From positions 1 to 64,000 of the forward strand of contig CAISYC010000061.1 in assembly GCA_903889565.1 (NCBI GenBank): a stretch of DNA of 64,000 bases, written 5' to 3'. Positions 26,180 through 37,584 of this stretch are shown one piece after another. This DNA is from an uncultured beta proteobacterium. Its GTDB lineage: Bacteria > Pseudomonadota > Gammaproteobacteria > Burkholderiales > SG8-41. The position numbers were made by a program, and so were the translations under genes. Every line of letters begins with the position of its first letter. The stretch's first letter is position 1. Under the pieces are notes generated by a model. That model made no database searches and was not told where the DNA came from. It saw nothing but the letters and a program-made list of their open reading frames with translations.

Positions 26180-27229
26180 ATGTCCAATTGGAAAAACATA
26201 CTCATTTCTCCGGCCGCCACAATTCGTGACGCGGTTCGGACCATCGATTCCGGCCAGCTTCAACTCGCGCTAATCGTGGACTCCGGCGGTATTTTGCTCG
26301 GGACAGTTTCCGATGGCGATGTCAGGCGGGCGATCTTACACGGCATCAGCCTGGATGCTCCAGCAAGCGAAATAATGAACCCAGCGCCGACAGTCGCGAC
26401 CCACAACGATGACCGCAATACCATCCTGACCGTACTGCAGGCAAAACAACTTCGACGCATTCCAATCGTTGATGATGCAAGACGGGTCGTCGGACTTGAA
26501 TCGCTGGACGAGCTCGTCAGGCACCCGATACGCGACAACGTGGTGGTGCTACTGGCCGGCGGCCTTGGCACTCGGTTACGTCCGCTCACCAACGACACCC
26601 CGAAACCCATGCTTACCGTTGGCGGAAAACCCCTGTTGGAAATAATTATTCTAAATTTCATCGAATGCGGCTTTCGACGTTTCTATATATCCGTCAATTT
26701 CAAAGCCGAGATCATAGAAAATTATTTTGGCGACGGTTCCAAATGGAACATCGATATTCAATACATTCACGAGGGGGAGAAACTCGGCACCGCAGGGCCA
26801 TTGGGTTTGCTGCCTAACCGCCCAACGCACCCAATGATCGTAATGAACGGCGACCTGCTTACGAAAGTCGATTTTGATCTTCTACTGAATTTTCATTCGG
26901 CACATCATGCACAAGCGACGATGTGCGTTCGCGAATACGATTTCCAGGTGCCCTACGGGGTTGTCAAACTTGACTCTCACCGTCTGGTTGCCATCGAAGA
27001 AAAGCCGGTTCAACGTTTCTTCGTAAATGCCGGCATCTACGTCTTTGAGCCAGACGTACTGGATCTAATTCGCCCCAATTCCCGTCTCGACATGCCATCG
27101 TTGTTTGAGGAACTAATACAAAAGCAGATGGAAACAACTGTGTTTCCCATACGGGAATACTGGCTGGATATTGGTCACCAATCCGATCTGGAACAAGCTC
27201 ACGGCGATTTTAAGAATCTGTTTCAGTGA
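26180..27229 (+). CDS. ptmE: CBS-domain sugar-1-phosphate nucleotidyltransferase (PtmE-type)
   Basis: This 349-residue protein has two CBS motifs in residues 1-118 (GTVSDGDVRRAIL and LRRIPIVDDARRVVGL) and a nucleotidyltransferase from 121 (LLAGGLGTRLRPLTNDTPKPML). This is the PtmE architecture of Campylobacter, which makes GDP-glucosamine or GDP-GlcNAc for legionaminic acid. The CBS pair probably senses a nucleotide. The GDP preference is from family knowledge, not visible in the sequence. PtmF/PtmA/PgmL partners were not found in the window. Confidence 0.88.
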   Translation: MSNWKNILISPAATIRDAVRTIDSGQLQLALIVDSGGILLGTVSDGDVRRAILHGISLDAPASEIMNPAPTVATHNDDRNTILTVLQAKQLRRIPIVDDARRVVGLESLDELVRHPIRDNVVVLLAGGLGTRLRPLTNDTPKPMLTVGGKPLLEIIILNFIECGFRRFYISVNFKAEIIENYFGDGSKWNIDIQYIHEGEKLGTAGPLGLLPNRPTHPMIVMNGDLLTKVDFDLLLNFHSAHHAQATMCVREYDFQVPYGVVKLDSHRLVAIEEKPVQRFFVNAGIYVFEPDVLDLIRPNSRLDMPSLFEELIQKQMETTVFPIREYWLDIGHQSDLEQAHGDFKNLFQ

Positions 27230-27327
27230 TTGCCAATCGCAATTCATGTATCACGATCACATTTCAACAAAATGTCGACGAATACGCCCCGCCAAGTTTG
27301 ATGTAAGTAGCAATTGTTCCAACGCAC

Positions 27328-27344
27328 CGTCGTGCAGCACGACG
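27328..27344. promoter_or_regulatory. Perfect 17-bp palindrome in the ptmE-amidotransferase gap
   Basis: CGTCGTGCAGCACGACG has 8-bp arms around a single central A, in the largest gap (155 bp) of the long unit. It has no downstream T-run, so it is not an intrinsic terminator. It could be an operator or an RNA hairpin in the leader of the amidotransferase gene. Function is unknown. Confidence 0.35.
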
Positions 27345-27384
27345 ATACGCGCAATTCCCTTCAAAAATCTCCTTAAAAAACATC

Positions 27385-28698
27385 ATGAGCAAATACCCCT
27401 ATCCTGCCCCAGTTGATCTAGCCCTTTTCAAGGATACGGCTGGCGCTCGCCATGCCAAATACGGATTGCCAGGCGAAGTTGCGTTCTGCAAAAGTTGCGT
27501 CATTTCAAACCAACGACCGAATTCGGCGGTCGAGTATGAACATACAAAAGATAGCAAGAAAAAAACAATCTACTTTGACGAAGACGGGGTCTGCGATGCC
27601 TGCCGGCAAGCAGAGAAAAAGAAAAATCAAATTGATTGGCAGGAACGCGAATCTCAACTGATTGCACTTTGCGAAAAACATCGCAGCAAGGATGGCAGCT
27701 ATGATTGTATCGTTCCGGGCTCAGGCGGCAAGGACAGCTTTTACGCTGCACACGTCCTGCGCTACAAATATGGAATGCATCCTCTCACCGTCACATGGGC
27801 GCCTCATATCTACACGGATTGGGGTTGGAAAAATTTTCAGTCGTGGATTCATGCTGGATTCGATAACTACCTGCATACCCCAAACGGACGGGTACACCGT
27901 CTGTTGACACGGCTGGCGGTAGAAAACCTTTTTCACCCGTTTCAGGCATTCATGCTCGGGCAAAAGTCAATTGCCCCTAAGATGGCGCTTATGCTTGATA
28001 TACCGCTTATTTTTTACGGCGAGAGCGAGGCTGAGTACGGCAATCCAATTGCCGATACGGAGACAGCCAAACGCGATTGGTCTTACTTCACTGCAGAGGA
28101 CAAATCAAAAGTCTACCTGGGCGGAACTTCGGTTACCGAATTGAAGGAAAGTTTCGGCGTGACCCAGGCCGATCTTGAGCCCTATCTGCCGGCCGATCCG
28201 GATTTGATTTCCAGGAAAAATGTCGAGGTGCACTACCTTGGCTATTACCTGCGCTGGCACCCTCAAAGCTGCTATTACTACGCCGTTGAACACGGCGGGT
28301 TTCAGGCGTCGCCGGAACGCACGCCAGGCACTTACAGCAAGTACAACAGCATTGATGACCGAATCGACGATTTCCACTACCTGACAACATTCATCAAGTT
28401 CGGCATCGGGCGCGCAACATACGATGCGGCACAGGAAATTCGTTCCGGCGACATTACGCGCGAGGAAGGAGTTGCACTTGTACGAAAATTCGATGGCGAA
28501 TTTCCAGAGCGATTTGCCGACGAAATTTTTCGCTATCTCAGTATTCCGCCTCGGGAGTTTCCCGTCGCCTCTTCGCAGTTTGAACAACCAATAATTGATC
28601 GTGAGTATTTTATGCGGCTCGCCGATCAATTCCGCTCCCCCCATCTCTGGAAACATGAGGGTGGCGAATGGTTTCTGCGTCACAAAGTTGCAGGCTAA
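27385..28698 (+). CDS. N-acetyl sugar amidotransferase (WbpG/PseA family), Leg module
   Basis: This 437-residue adenine-nucleotide alpha-hydrolase has a zinc site of C35, C38, C70 and C73 and a PP-loop SGGKDS at 113-118. Family members (WbpG, PseA) adenylate an acetamido sugar and replace oxygen with ammonia to give an acetamidino group, with ammonia supplied through HisH/HisF-like partners. Those partners are encoded directly downstream (28718, 29473). It should modify a Leg-pathway intermediate, giving for example 5-acetamidino-Leg. It is longer than the second copy at 34271 and only loosely similar, so the two are diverged paralogues. Confidence 0.88.
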   Translation: MSKYPYPAPVDLALFKDTAGARHAKYGLPGEVAFCKSCVISNQRPNSAVEYEHTKDSKKKTIYFDEDGVCDACRQAEKKKNQIDWQERESQLIALCEKHRSKDGSYDCIVPGSGGKDSFYAAHVLRYKYGMHPLTVTWAPHIYTDWGWKNFQSWIHAGFDNYLHTPNGRVHRLLTRLAVENLFHPFQAFMLGQKSIAPKMALMLDIPLIFYGESEAEYGNPIADTETAKRDWSYFTAEDKSKVYLGGTSVTELKESFGVTQADLEPYLPADPDLISRKNVEVHYLGYYLRWHPQSCYYYAVEHGGFQASPERTPGTYSKYNSIDDRIDDFHYLTTFIKFGIGRATYDAAQEIRSGDITREEGVALVRKFDGEFPERFADEIFRYLSIPPREFPVASSQFEQPIIDREYFMRLADQFRSPHLWKHEGGEWFLRHKVAG

Positions 28699-28717
28699 CC
28701 GCTGACATTCGAACAGC

Positions 28718-29476
28718 ATGGCTAATATTCGTTTGATAGCACGGCTCGACATCAAGGGCCCAAACCTGATTAAGGGCATACATCTCGAAGGTCTGCGCGT
28801 TGTCGGCGATCCTCAGCAATATGCGCAGGATTACTACCAAGCCGGCGTTGACGAACTGATTTACATGGATATCGTGGCCAGTCTTTACGGACGAAACAAT
28901 TTGGCCGATATCGTAAAGCGCACGGCAGAAAACGTCTTTGTTCCGCTAACCGTCGGTGGCGGCGTACGCTCCGGCGACGACGTCAGGACCCTCTTGCGCG
29001 CGGGCGCCGACAAGGTGGCAATCAACACGGCGGCAACGCGCCGACCGGAATTGATTACAGAGGTGGCCCACAAATTCGGCTCGCAGTGCATGGTGCTTTC
29101 AATCGAGGCCAAGCGCTCGTCGCCCGGCAAATGGGAGGCCTACATCGACAATGGCCGCGAACACACGGGACTTGATGTCGTTGAATGGGCACGGCGCGGC
29201 GTCGAGTTGGGGGCCGGTGAAATTCTGCTCACTTCGGTTGATCAGGAAGGCACCCGCAAGGGCTTCGATTGCCATCTCGTCGAGGCTGTATCTTCCGCAG
29301 TTTCGATACCTGTCATTGCCAGCGGCGGCATGGGCAGCTCAGATCATCTGGTTGACGCCGTGCGCGCGGGCGCTGACGCCGTGGCAATGGCTGACGCATT
29401 GCATTTCAAGCGACTGGCCCTGAATGATATTCGTCAATCGGCTTTCGCGGCCGGCATTCACGTCCGGCAGCCATGA
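28718..29476 (+). CDS. HisF-like synthase subunit of the amidotransferase system (E130 variant)
   Basis: This 252-residue TIM barrel resembles the imidazole-glycerol-phosphate synthase cyclase subunit. Phosphate-site GG motifs are retained (VGGGV at 79-83, ASGGMGS). Of the two cyclase catalytic aspartates, Asp11 is present (RLIARLDIK) but Asp130 is Glu130 (LSIEAKR). The cyclase reaction is therefore doubtful. In WbpG/PseA systems the protein passes ammonia from HisH to the amidotransferase. It overlaps the HisH gene by 4 bp and follows the amidotransferase by 19 bp. Confidence 0.87.
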   Translation: MANIRLIARLDIKGPNLIKGIHLEGLRVVGDPQQYAQDYYQAGVDELIYMDIVASLYGRNNLADIVKRTAENVFVPLTVGGGVRSGDDVRTLLRAGADKVAINTAATRRPELITEVAHKFGSQCMVLSIEAKRSSPGKWEAYIDNGREHTGLDVVEWARRGVELGAGEILLTSVDQEGTRKGFDCHLVEAVSSAVSIPVIASGGMGSSDHLVDAVRAGADAVAMADALHFKRLALNDIRQSAFAAGIHVRQP

Positions 29477-30114
29477 GCCCCTCTGTCGCTGTCGTTGATT
29501 ACGGGATCGGCAACCTGTTGAGCGTTTCGCGCGCCCTTGAGAAATGCGGCGCAAAAGTCATGCTGACGGACGACCCCGCGCAGATTTCACAGGCTCAACG
29601 GCTGGTATTGCCGGGGGTCGGGGCATTCAAAGACGGCATGGATGGATTGCGAGCGCGAGCGCTGATAGGCACCTTGCGTGATTTCGCAGTGACGGGTCGG
29701 GCACTCTTGGGCATCTGTCTTGGCATGCAGATGCTGCTCGACTTCAGCGAGGAATTCGGCACGCATGAGGGATTGGGACTGATACCGGGCCGTGTTCTGC
29801 CGATACCCGCAACTTCCCCGTCAGGGGTTCCTCACAAGATTCCGCACATCGGGTGGAATGAATTGCAAGCACCCGCCGCAACCAAATGGGCCGGCACGAT
29901 TTTGGATCTTGTCCGCCCCGGCAGTTCGGTATATTTTGTTCATTCGTTCACGGCGTTTCCGGATGATCCCTCCTGCCGGCTTGCGGATGCCAGCTACGAT
30001 GGCTGCCTCGTGTCAGCGGCGATACGCAAGGGCAATATATATGGTTGCCAGTTTCACCCGGAAAAAAGCGGCGAAGTCGGTTTAAACGTGTTGCGCCAAT
30101 TCCTGACCCTGTGA
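29473..30114 (+). CDS. HisH-like glutaminase of the amidotransferase system
   Basis: This 213-residue class I glutamine amidotransferase has nucleophile Cys82 in LLGICLGMQ and His195/Glu197 in FHPEKS, so the triad is complete. YFVHSF and LPGVGAF complete the HisH pattern. It should hydrolyse glutamine to supply ammonia for the WbpG-like enzyme at 27385. It is coupled to the HisF-like gene before it and to legF after it by 4-bp overlaps, which ties it to Leg synthesis and not to histidine synthesis. Confidence 0.9.
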   Translation: MSPSVAVVDYGIGNLLSVSRALEKCGAKVMLTDDPAQISQAQRLVLPGVGAFKDGMDGLRARALIGTLRDFAVTGRALLGICLGMQMLLDFSEEFGTHEGLGLIPGRVLPIPATSPSGVPHKIPHIGWNELQAPAATKWAGTILDLVRPGSSVYFVHSFTAFPDDPSCRLADASYDGCLVSAAIRKGNIYGCQFHPEKSGEVGLNVLRQFLTL

Positions 30115-30821
30115 AGATACTTGCTCTCATAACCGCCCGCGGGGGCTCGAAACGGATACAAGGAAAGAACATCCGCCCGCTTGGCGGCAAGCCCCTCATT
30201 GTCTGGAGTATCGATGTCACCGGCAAAATTCCAGACCTCTGCGACGTTCTGGTTTCTACCGATGATCCGGCCATCGCCGAGGTTGCCCGCAATGCCGGCG
30301 CATTGGTGCCGTGGCTGCGTCCACCGGGGTTGGCCACAGATGCGGCGTCCTCAGTTGAGGTCGCTGTTCATGCGTTGAATTGGTATGAAGGTGAGCGCGG
30401 GAAAATCGATGGGCTACTTTTGTTGCAACCGACCTCCCCCTTTCGCAGTCGCGATACCGTCCTGCGCGGCTTAGAGCTTTTTCGTGCTCATAATTACCGC
30501 CCCATAATCGGCGTAGGGCCGGCGACCTCCCATCCGATGTTGTGTTTTCGAATCGAGGGTGAAAGCATGCGCCCCTTTATCGATCAAGACAATCTTCATC
30601 AAAGATCTCAGGATCTTCCACCCGCCTATGTTGTCAATGGCGCTTTTTACCTGGTCGCTACTGACAATTTGCGCATCCGGAAGTCTTTTTTCAGTGAAGA
30701 CATGGTGCCCCTCATGATTGATGCCCCTGAGGAAAACATCGATATAGATACTGAATGGGACTGGCAGATCGCCGAGGCCGCGTTTCGATCACGGATCTTG
30801 GCAGATCCAGAAGCGCGCTAA
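30111..30821 (+). CDS. legF: CMP-legionaminic acid synthetase (NeuA family)
   Basis: This 236-residue cytidylyltransferase has the CTP-binding motif ITARGGSKRIQGKN at 7-20, the LLLLQPTSPFR motif, and the C-terminal IDAPEENIDIDTEWDW metal site. It activates the nonulosonate with CMP. The GTG start at 30111 overlaps the HisH stop; an open frame extending further upstream lies within HisH and is ignored. LegF rather than NeuA is chosen from the module context, since the upstream pathway makes legionaminic acid. Confidence 0.9.
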   Translation: MKILALITARGGSKRIQGKNIRPLGGKPLIVWSIDVTGKIPDLCDVLVSTDDPAIAEVARNAGALVPWLRPPGLATDAASSVEVAVHALNWYEGERGKIDGLLLLQPTSPFRSRDTVLRGLELFRAHNYRPIIGVGPATSHPMLCFRIEGESMRPFIDQDNLHQRSQDLPPAYVVNGAFYLVATDNLRIRKSFFSEDMVPLMIDAPEENIDIDTEWDWQIAEAAFRSRILADPEAR

Positions 30822-30839
30822 GCGCCTTCGGCCGAAACA

Positions 30840-32021
30840 ATGGTCGCACGCATACGAAGGATGTGGCGTTTTCTCTGCTATTTCATCGGGGCAGAGAAAA
30901 CCTGGCGATGGCCGAATCCGAGTGAGGTAGTGATATTCGATGCGGCCGGCCACGATTTCCTTATGGCATATCTTCACCCTTGGGAACCGGAAGTACTACA
31001 TGTGCGGGGCGAGAAGATCAACGTGCCCACGCTGCTTCAAAGCCTGTTTAGACGCGGCAACAAAGCCAACGCTTATATCGACTGCTTTATCGAGAAAGTG
31101 CGCCCGCGCTTGATCGTCACGTTTATACAAAATAGTTTCAATTTCTATTTGGTCAGCAGACGGCATTCGTCGGCGAAAACGCTCTTCATCCAAAACGGAG
31201 TGCAATCCTATTATTGTGACGTCATCGAAATTCTGGACGCGAAAGCGATGCCGAAAAGTGCGTTGAAAGTAGACTATATGCTGACGTTCGGTTCCATTTC
31301 CGGTGCCCTTTACGCTCGATATATGGAAGGCGCCGTGGTTCCGATCGGCTCCCTGAAGAACAACATGGCCCCTAGACGCGAGAAAGGTAGCGCCGGCACT
31401 ATCGCCTTTGTTTCTCAATACAGAAATACTCAAGGATTAGTGTTGGGTGAAAAATTTTTTTCTCACCAGGAATACTTCAAACGGCCCGACCAGATTGTTT
31501 TGCCATTTATTGCAAATTACGCAAGGGAAAACAACAAGGCCCTGTTAATTATTCCATGTACTCGTTCCAGTAACGGGGAACCACTCGAAGCCGAGGCGCG
31601 CTACTACAATGAACTTTTAGAGCATACGTGCGCCTTTTCCAAAACTTCTGGCCCATACGCCGGGTACGACGCCGCCGACTCTGCCGAAGTAGTTGTAACC
31701 ATCGACAGCGCGTTGGGCTACGAATCCGCAGCGCGGGGAAACAAAACAGCGATATTTGCGATCAGGTCCCACCTGCTGAGCGTTGCCGGTCTCACGTTTG
31801 GATGGCCGGAAAACTATCCGGATGACGGCTCTTTTTGGACCAATAGCCCGGATACCGTCGCCTTCGGTCGAATTTTGGATCACCTGTTCGAAATCGACGA
31901 GAAGCAATGGATAGCGGAATTAAAAATGCTTGATTTCTCAAGCATCATGACATACGACCCCGGCAATCACATCTTAAGGTCGGTGTTGCAAAAGGAACTG
32001 AATTCCCTGTCCTCGGTTTGA
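30840..32021 (+). CDS. Surface carbohydrate biosynthesis protein, GT-B-like (putative transferase)
   Basis: This 393-residue protein resembles the surface-polysaccharide biosynthesis family seen in O-antigen loci. There is no classical glycosyltransferase signature, but the C-terminal half (GYDAADSAEVVVTIDSALGY, then ESAARGNKTAIF) has the look of a GT-B donor site. It immediately follows legF in a location repeated by 46214 and 54640 after the other two cassettes. A Leg transferase is a plausible role, not a demonstrated one. Its DNA is noticeably A+T richer than flanking genes. An in-frame ATG at 30861 is an alternative start. Confidence 0.68.
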   Translation: MVARIRRMWRFLCYFIGAEKTWRWPNPSEVVIFDAAGHDFLMAYLHPWEPEVLHVRGEKINVPTLLQSLFRRGNKANAYIDCFIEKVRPRLIVTFIQNSFNFYLVSRRHSSAKTLFIQNGVQSYYCDVIEILDAKAMPKSALKVDYMLTFGSISGALYARYMEGAVVPIGSLKNNMAPRREKGSAGTIAFVSQYRNTQGLVLGEKFFSHQEYFKRPDQIVLPFIANYARENNKALLIIPCTRSSNGEPLEAEARYYNELLEHTCAFSKTSGPYAGYDAADSAEVVVTIDSALGYESAARGNKTAIFAIRSHLLSVAGLTFGWPENYPDDGSFWTNSPDTVAFGRILDHLFEIDEKQWIAELKMLDFSSIMTYDPGNHILRSVLQKELNSLSSV

Positions 32022-32060
32022 GCATTGAGCAAATGCCAAAGACCACTCCCAGCCCACTAA

Positions 32061-34234
<2,174 letters not shown>

Positions 34235-34270
34235 CGTGACCGCGCTCAACCTGTGGAGATTGGAAGAACG

Positions 34271-35464
34271 ATGGAACTGAAGAAATGCAGCCGATGCGGC
34301 CTCCCCGAAACCTACGAAACCATAGAATTCGACGCTGCAGGGGTATGCAACGTCTGCAGGCAAGTCGAGTTTAAGCGTGACATCATCGACTGGAGTGCGC
34401 GCAAGTCTGACCTGAATGCGCTCGTTGAGCAATATCGCGGAAAATACGATTATGACTGCGTAGTGCCGTTTTCCGGGGGCAAGGACTCCACATACACGCT
34501 CTGGTACCTGATGAAGGAGTATCACATCAAGCCGCTGGTGGTACAGTTTAACCACGGCTTCATGCGGGAAACGCTAAAACAAAACAACGAGCGAACTTTC
34601 AAGAAACTCGGGGTTGACGTAATTTCATTCACGCCAAACTGGCGCGTGGTTAAGCGCCTGATGCTCGAGGCGCTGATCCGGAAAGGGGATTTTTGCTGGC
34701 ATTGCCACACGGGTATTTTTGCGTACCCGATGCATGTCGCGATCAAGTTCAACGTTCCGCTAGTCTTCTGGGGCGAACCGTCTTCGGAATACACGGCATA
34801 TTACGACTACCGCGACAACGAGGTCGAAGAGGTTGACGAGGTAAGGTTCAACCGATACGTCAATCTCGGCATTACGGCGGAAGATATGACAGGGATGATC
34901 AAGGGCGATTTCGATCTGGATCCCCGTGACATGACACCCTACACCTATCCCCCCCTGCGCGAACTCAAGCGCATCAAATACCGGTCTGTCTGTCTGGGCT
35001 CCTATATTCCATGGGACGTGAAGTCGAACGTGGAAATTATTCAGAAGGAACTCGGCTGGCAGGGCGACGAAGTTGAAGGCATGCCGTGGGATTTATACCC
35101 CTACGAGAAGATCGAATGCCATATGCAGGGTATGCGCGATTACATCAAATGGCTGAAGCGCGGTTATTCGCGTGTAACCCAGATGACTGCGCTCGACATA
35201 CGCAACGGCAGAATGACGCAAGATGAACAGCGGAAACTGGTTTCCGAATTCGAGGGGCACAAGCCGAATTCCCTGCCGATCTTTCTTGAATACCTGGGCA
35301 TCAGCGAAGAAGAGTTCAACTCGATTGTCGCCAAAACCATAGTATCGCCGTGGCAACCGGACACCCACGCGATCAAGTGGGCAAATAAACCTCATGACTA
35401 CGCGCGCTGGTATCGGGAACCGCCGGACTCGCGCGGAATCGACCGCAAACTGAATGCGCCCTAA
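34271..35464 (+). CDS. N-acetyl sugar amidotransferase (PseA/WbpG family), Pse module
   Basis: This 397-residue protein has zinc-site cysteines C6, C9, C26 and C29 and a PP-loop SGGKDS at 68-73. It is the second such enzyme in the window, followed by its own HisH and HisF-like partners. PseA converts pseudaminic acid to its acetamidino form. An in-frame GTG 18 bp upstream is open, but the ATG at 34271 is preceded by GGAAG-type ribosome-binding bases and gives the family opening MELKKCSRCGLPE. Confidence 0.88.
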   Translation: MELKKCSRCGLPETYETIEFDAAGVCNVCRQVEFKRDIIDWSARKSDLNALVEQYRGKYDYDCVVPFSGGKDSTYTLWYLMKEYHIKPLVVQFNHGFMRETLKQNNERTFKKLGVDVISFTPNWRVVKRLMLEALIRKGDFCWHCHTGIFAYPMHVAIKFNVPLVFWGEPSSEYTAYYDYRDNEVEEVDEVRFNRYVNLGITAEDMTGMIKGDFDLDPRDMTPYTYPPLRELKRIKYRSVCLGSYIPWDVKSNVEIIQKELGWQGDEVEGMPWDLYPYEKIECHMQGMRDYIKWLKRGYSRVTQMTALDIRNGRMTQDEQRKLVSEFEGHKPNSLPIFLEYLGISEEEFNSIVAKTIVSPWQPDTHAIKWANKPHDYARWYREPPDSRGIDRKLNAP

Positions 35465-35515
35465 CCGGCCGCCGCAGAAAAACCGGCGCGGTCGCAACCG
35501 TTGCGCGCGGGCCCT

Positions 35516-36133
35516 GTGATCGGTCTGCTCGATGTCGGCATGGGAAACCTGCGTTCGGTCTGGAACGCAGTGTTCCAGCAGGGCTTCGATCCGCACATTG
35601 TTACCACAGCAGACGAATTGGATGGACTCAGTCATCTTATTCTGCCCGGCGTGGGGCAATTCGCGACGGCAATGCGTCAGGTATCCGGGCGCGGGCTGTT
35701 GGAGCCAGTGCGCGATTTCGCGGCCAGCGGCCGGCCGCTGCTGGGCATATGCCTGGGCATGCAATTGCTGGCCACCAGCGGCATCGAGGGGGGTAACACT
35801 GAAGGTTTCAACCTGATACCCGGAACCGTTCGCCACCTTCCGACAAATTACGGGCTGCGACTGCCGCACGTCGGCTGGAACAGCGCAATGCTCAGAAAAA
35901 CGCATCCCGTGCTGGAAGGCATCAAACCGGACCGCGATTTCTACTTCGTGCACTCTTATGCGTTTTACAGCACCGATCCTGCCAGTGTGTTGGCGGAAAC
36001 GGACTATGGCGCGCTGTTTGCCAGCATCGTGGGCCAGGATAATGTCATCGGCCTACAGTTTCACCCGGAGAAAAGCCAGATCAACGGGCTGCACCTGATA
36101 GAAAATTTCTGCAACTGGAACGGGGCGTGCTGA
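35516..36133 (+). CDS. HisH-like glutaminase of the Pse amidotransferase system
   Basis: This glutaminase of about 205 residues has the GICLGMQLL nucleophile loop and the C-terminal FHPEKSQ His/Glu. It opens MIGLLDVGMGNLRSV from GTG 35516; a TTG 15 bp upstream is also open. Gene order here is amidotransferase-HisH-HisF, the reverse of the Leg module (HisF-HisH). Its stop overlaps the HisF-like gene by 7 bp. It should supply ammonia to the enzyme at 34271. Confidence 0.88.
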   Translation: MIGLLDVGMGNLRSVWNAVFQQGFDPHIVTTADELDGLSHLILPGVGQFATAMRQVSGRGLLEPVRDFAASGRPLLGICLGMQLLATSGIEGGNTEGFNLIPGTVRHLPTNYGLRLPHVGWNSAMLRKTHPVLEGIKPDRDFYFVHSYAFYSTDPASVLAETDYGALFASIVGQDNVIGLQFHPEKSQINGLHLIENFCNWNGAC

Positions 36134-36894
36134 AAAAACGCATCATTCCAGTGCAGCTGCTTTTCGAAGGTCGTTTGGTCAAGACGACCCGCTTCGGCGA
36201 ATACCGAGACGTAGGCGATCCGGTAAAAAGTTCTGCCGTCTACAATTCGCAACAGGCGGATGAACTGGTGTTTTTGAATATTGACCGCGACAAACGCTCG
36301 GTAAAACCGCTCAAACAGATCCTTGAGAAGGTTTCGGAGGAATGTTTCATGCCTCTGGCAGTCGGTGGCGGCATCTCCAGCATCGAGGACGCTTCGTTTC
36401 TGATACAGAACGGGGCGGACAAGATTGTGCTCAATTCGGCGATCTACGAACGTCGAAGCTTGATATCCGACGTTGCCGCGAAATTTGGAACACAGGCTTG
36501 CGTCGTCGGCATTGACGCCGCCTGGAATCAACAGCTGCGACGCTACGTGCCTTATTCGAATTGTGGCCGCACCCGGCATGACAATCTGGATCTGCAGGAA
36601 CTGGTCCGCGACTGCGAACGCGGGGGCGCCGGCGAAATTTTCATCCAGTCTATCGACCGCGATGGCACCATGGCCGGCTATGATCTTGAATTGATCCGAA
36701 GGGTCATGGAAGCGACCGTCGTGCCGGTTATTGCGGGAGGCGGTTCCGGAAACTACGAACACCTGCGCCAGGCTTTTCTAGATACCGGCGTCAGCGCACT
36801 GGCCTGCGGGAGCATATTCAACTTTTCGGACAGCAATCCAATGCGGGCGAAAAGCTTTCTTTCAAATTACGGCCTCCATTTCAAGAAGGTCTGA
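36127..36894 (+). CDS. HisF-like subunit of the Pse amidotransferase system (D11 lost)
   Basis: This 255-residue TIM barrel retains VGGGISS and Asp130 (VVGIDAAW). In place of Asp11 it has Leu11 (RIIPVQLLFEGRLVK). The general acid/base pair needed for the cyclase reaction is therefore incomplete, as in the Leg-module copy, but at the other aspartate. This supports a role as an ammonia conduit and not in histidine synthesis. The GTG start overlaps the HisH stop. Confidence 0.87.
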   Translation: MLKKRIIPVQLLFEGRLVKTTRFGEYRDVGDPVKSSAVYNSQQADELVFLNIDRDKRSVKPLKQILEKVSEECFMPLAVGGGISSIEDASFLIQNGADKIVLNSAIYERRSLISDVAAKFGTQACVVGIDAAWNQQLRRYVPYSNCGRTRHDNLDLQELVRDCERGGAGEIFIQSIDRDGTMAGYDLELIRRVMEATVVPVIAGGGSGNYEHLRQAFLDTGVSALACGSIFNFSDSNPMRAKSFLSNYGLHFKKV

Positions 36895-37038
36895 ATGAAC
36901 TTGAAGCGCCCTCCGGAGAATCGGGCACGAGCATCGATCCGCGCGCCATTCGACCTCATGATATCGATTCGCGCACATAGCTGTACCCAATTCATGGCGT
37001 CATTCCTCCCTGTTGAATTGCAAATCAGATAACACCCC
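36895..37038. other. Intergenic gap in the Pse module
   Basis: A 144-bp non-coding gap between the HisF-like and GNAT genes, the second-largest internal gap after the one at 27230. No promoter or terminator was recognised. Confidence 0.4.
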
Positions 37039-37584
37039 ATGCGACTGAAATCCCCGCTGATATCCGCTCGGCTTATACTGGACAACCTAGATGCCACGGC
37101 ACTGCCGCCGCAATATCTGGCGTGGATAAACGATCGGGAAATCACCCGCTACATGGAAATACGTTTTCACACACAGACGGCAGGCGAGCTAACTGACTTC
37201 GTAGCAAACATGAACGAATCCGGCGATAACCTTTTGCTGGGCATCTTCCTGAAGCAAGACCGCAGATATATCGGCAACGTCAAACTGGGGCCGATCATCG
37301 CGCCGCATCGTCGCGCGGACATGGGACTTTTCATCGGGGACGATGCGCTCTGGGGCAAAGGTTACGCCACGGAAGCCATCGAATTGCTCACCGCGCATGC
37401 ACTGGGACCGCTCGGTCTGCATCGGGTCACGGCGGGCATGTACACCGGAAACGTCGGCTCCTACCGGGCTTTTCTAAGAGCCGGTTACACGGAAGACGGC
37501 CGCCTGCGCGAATACTGGCTCTCTGACGGTCATTGGCAGGACGAGATCGTCCTCTGCAAACTCGCCGGAGCGACACGTGAGTGA
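37039..37584 (+). CDS. GNAT-family acetyltransferase (PseH-like role)
   Basis: This 181-residue GNAT of the RimJ/SpeG type has ALWGKGYATEAIELLTAHAL as its acetyl-CoA loop, then HRVTAGMYTGNVGSYRAFLR and AGYTEDGRLREYW. It probably acetylates the 4-amino group of the Pse intermediate, the PseH step, since it is the only intact GNAT in the module. Sequence alone does not separate PseH from other sugar or protein GNATs. It overlaps the following formyltransferase-like gene by 8 bp. Confidence 0.85.
   Translation: MRLKSPLISARLILDNLDATALPPQYLAWINDREITRYMEIRFHTQTAGELTDFVANMNESGDNLLLGIFLKQDRRYIGNVKLGPIIAPHRRADMGLFIGDDALWGKGYATEAIELLTAHALGPLGLHRVTAGMYTGNVGSYRAFLRAGYTEDGRLREYWLSDGHWQDEIVLCKLAGATRE

Noticed and set aside
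27328..27344. 17-bp palindrome as an intrinsic terminator splitting the long unit
   Set aside because: The following bases are ATACGCGCAATT, with no T-run.
28718..30114. hisF-hisH as histidine biosynthesis genes
   Set aside because: No other his genes are present, the pair is embedded between a WbpG/PseA-type amidotransferase and legF, and the HisF-like protein lacks D130.
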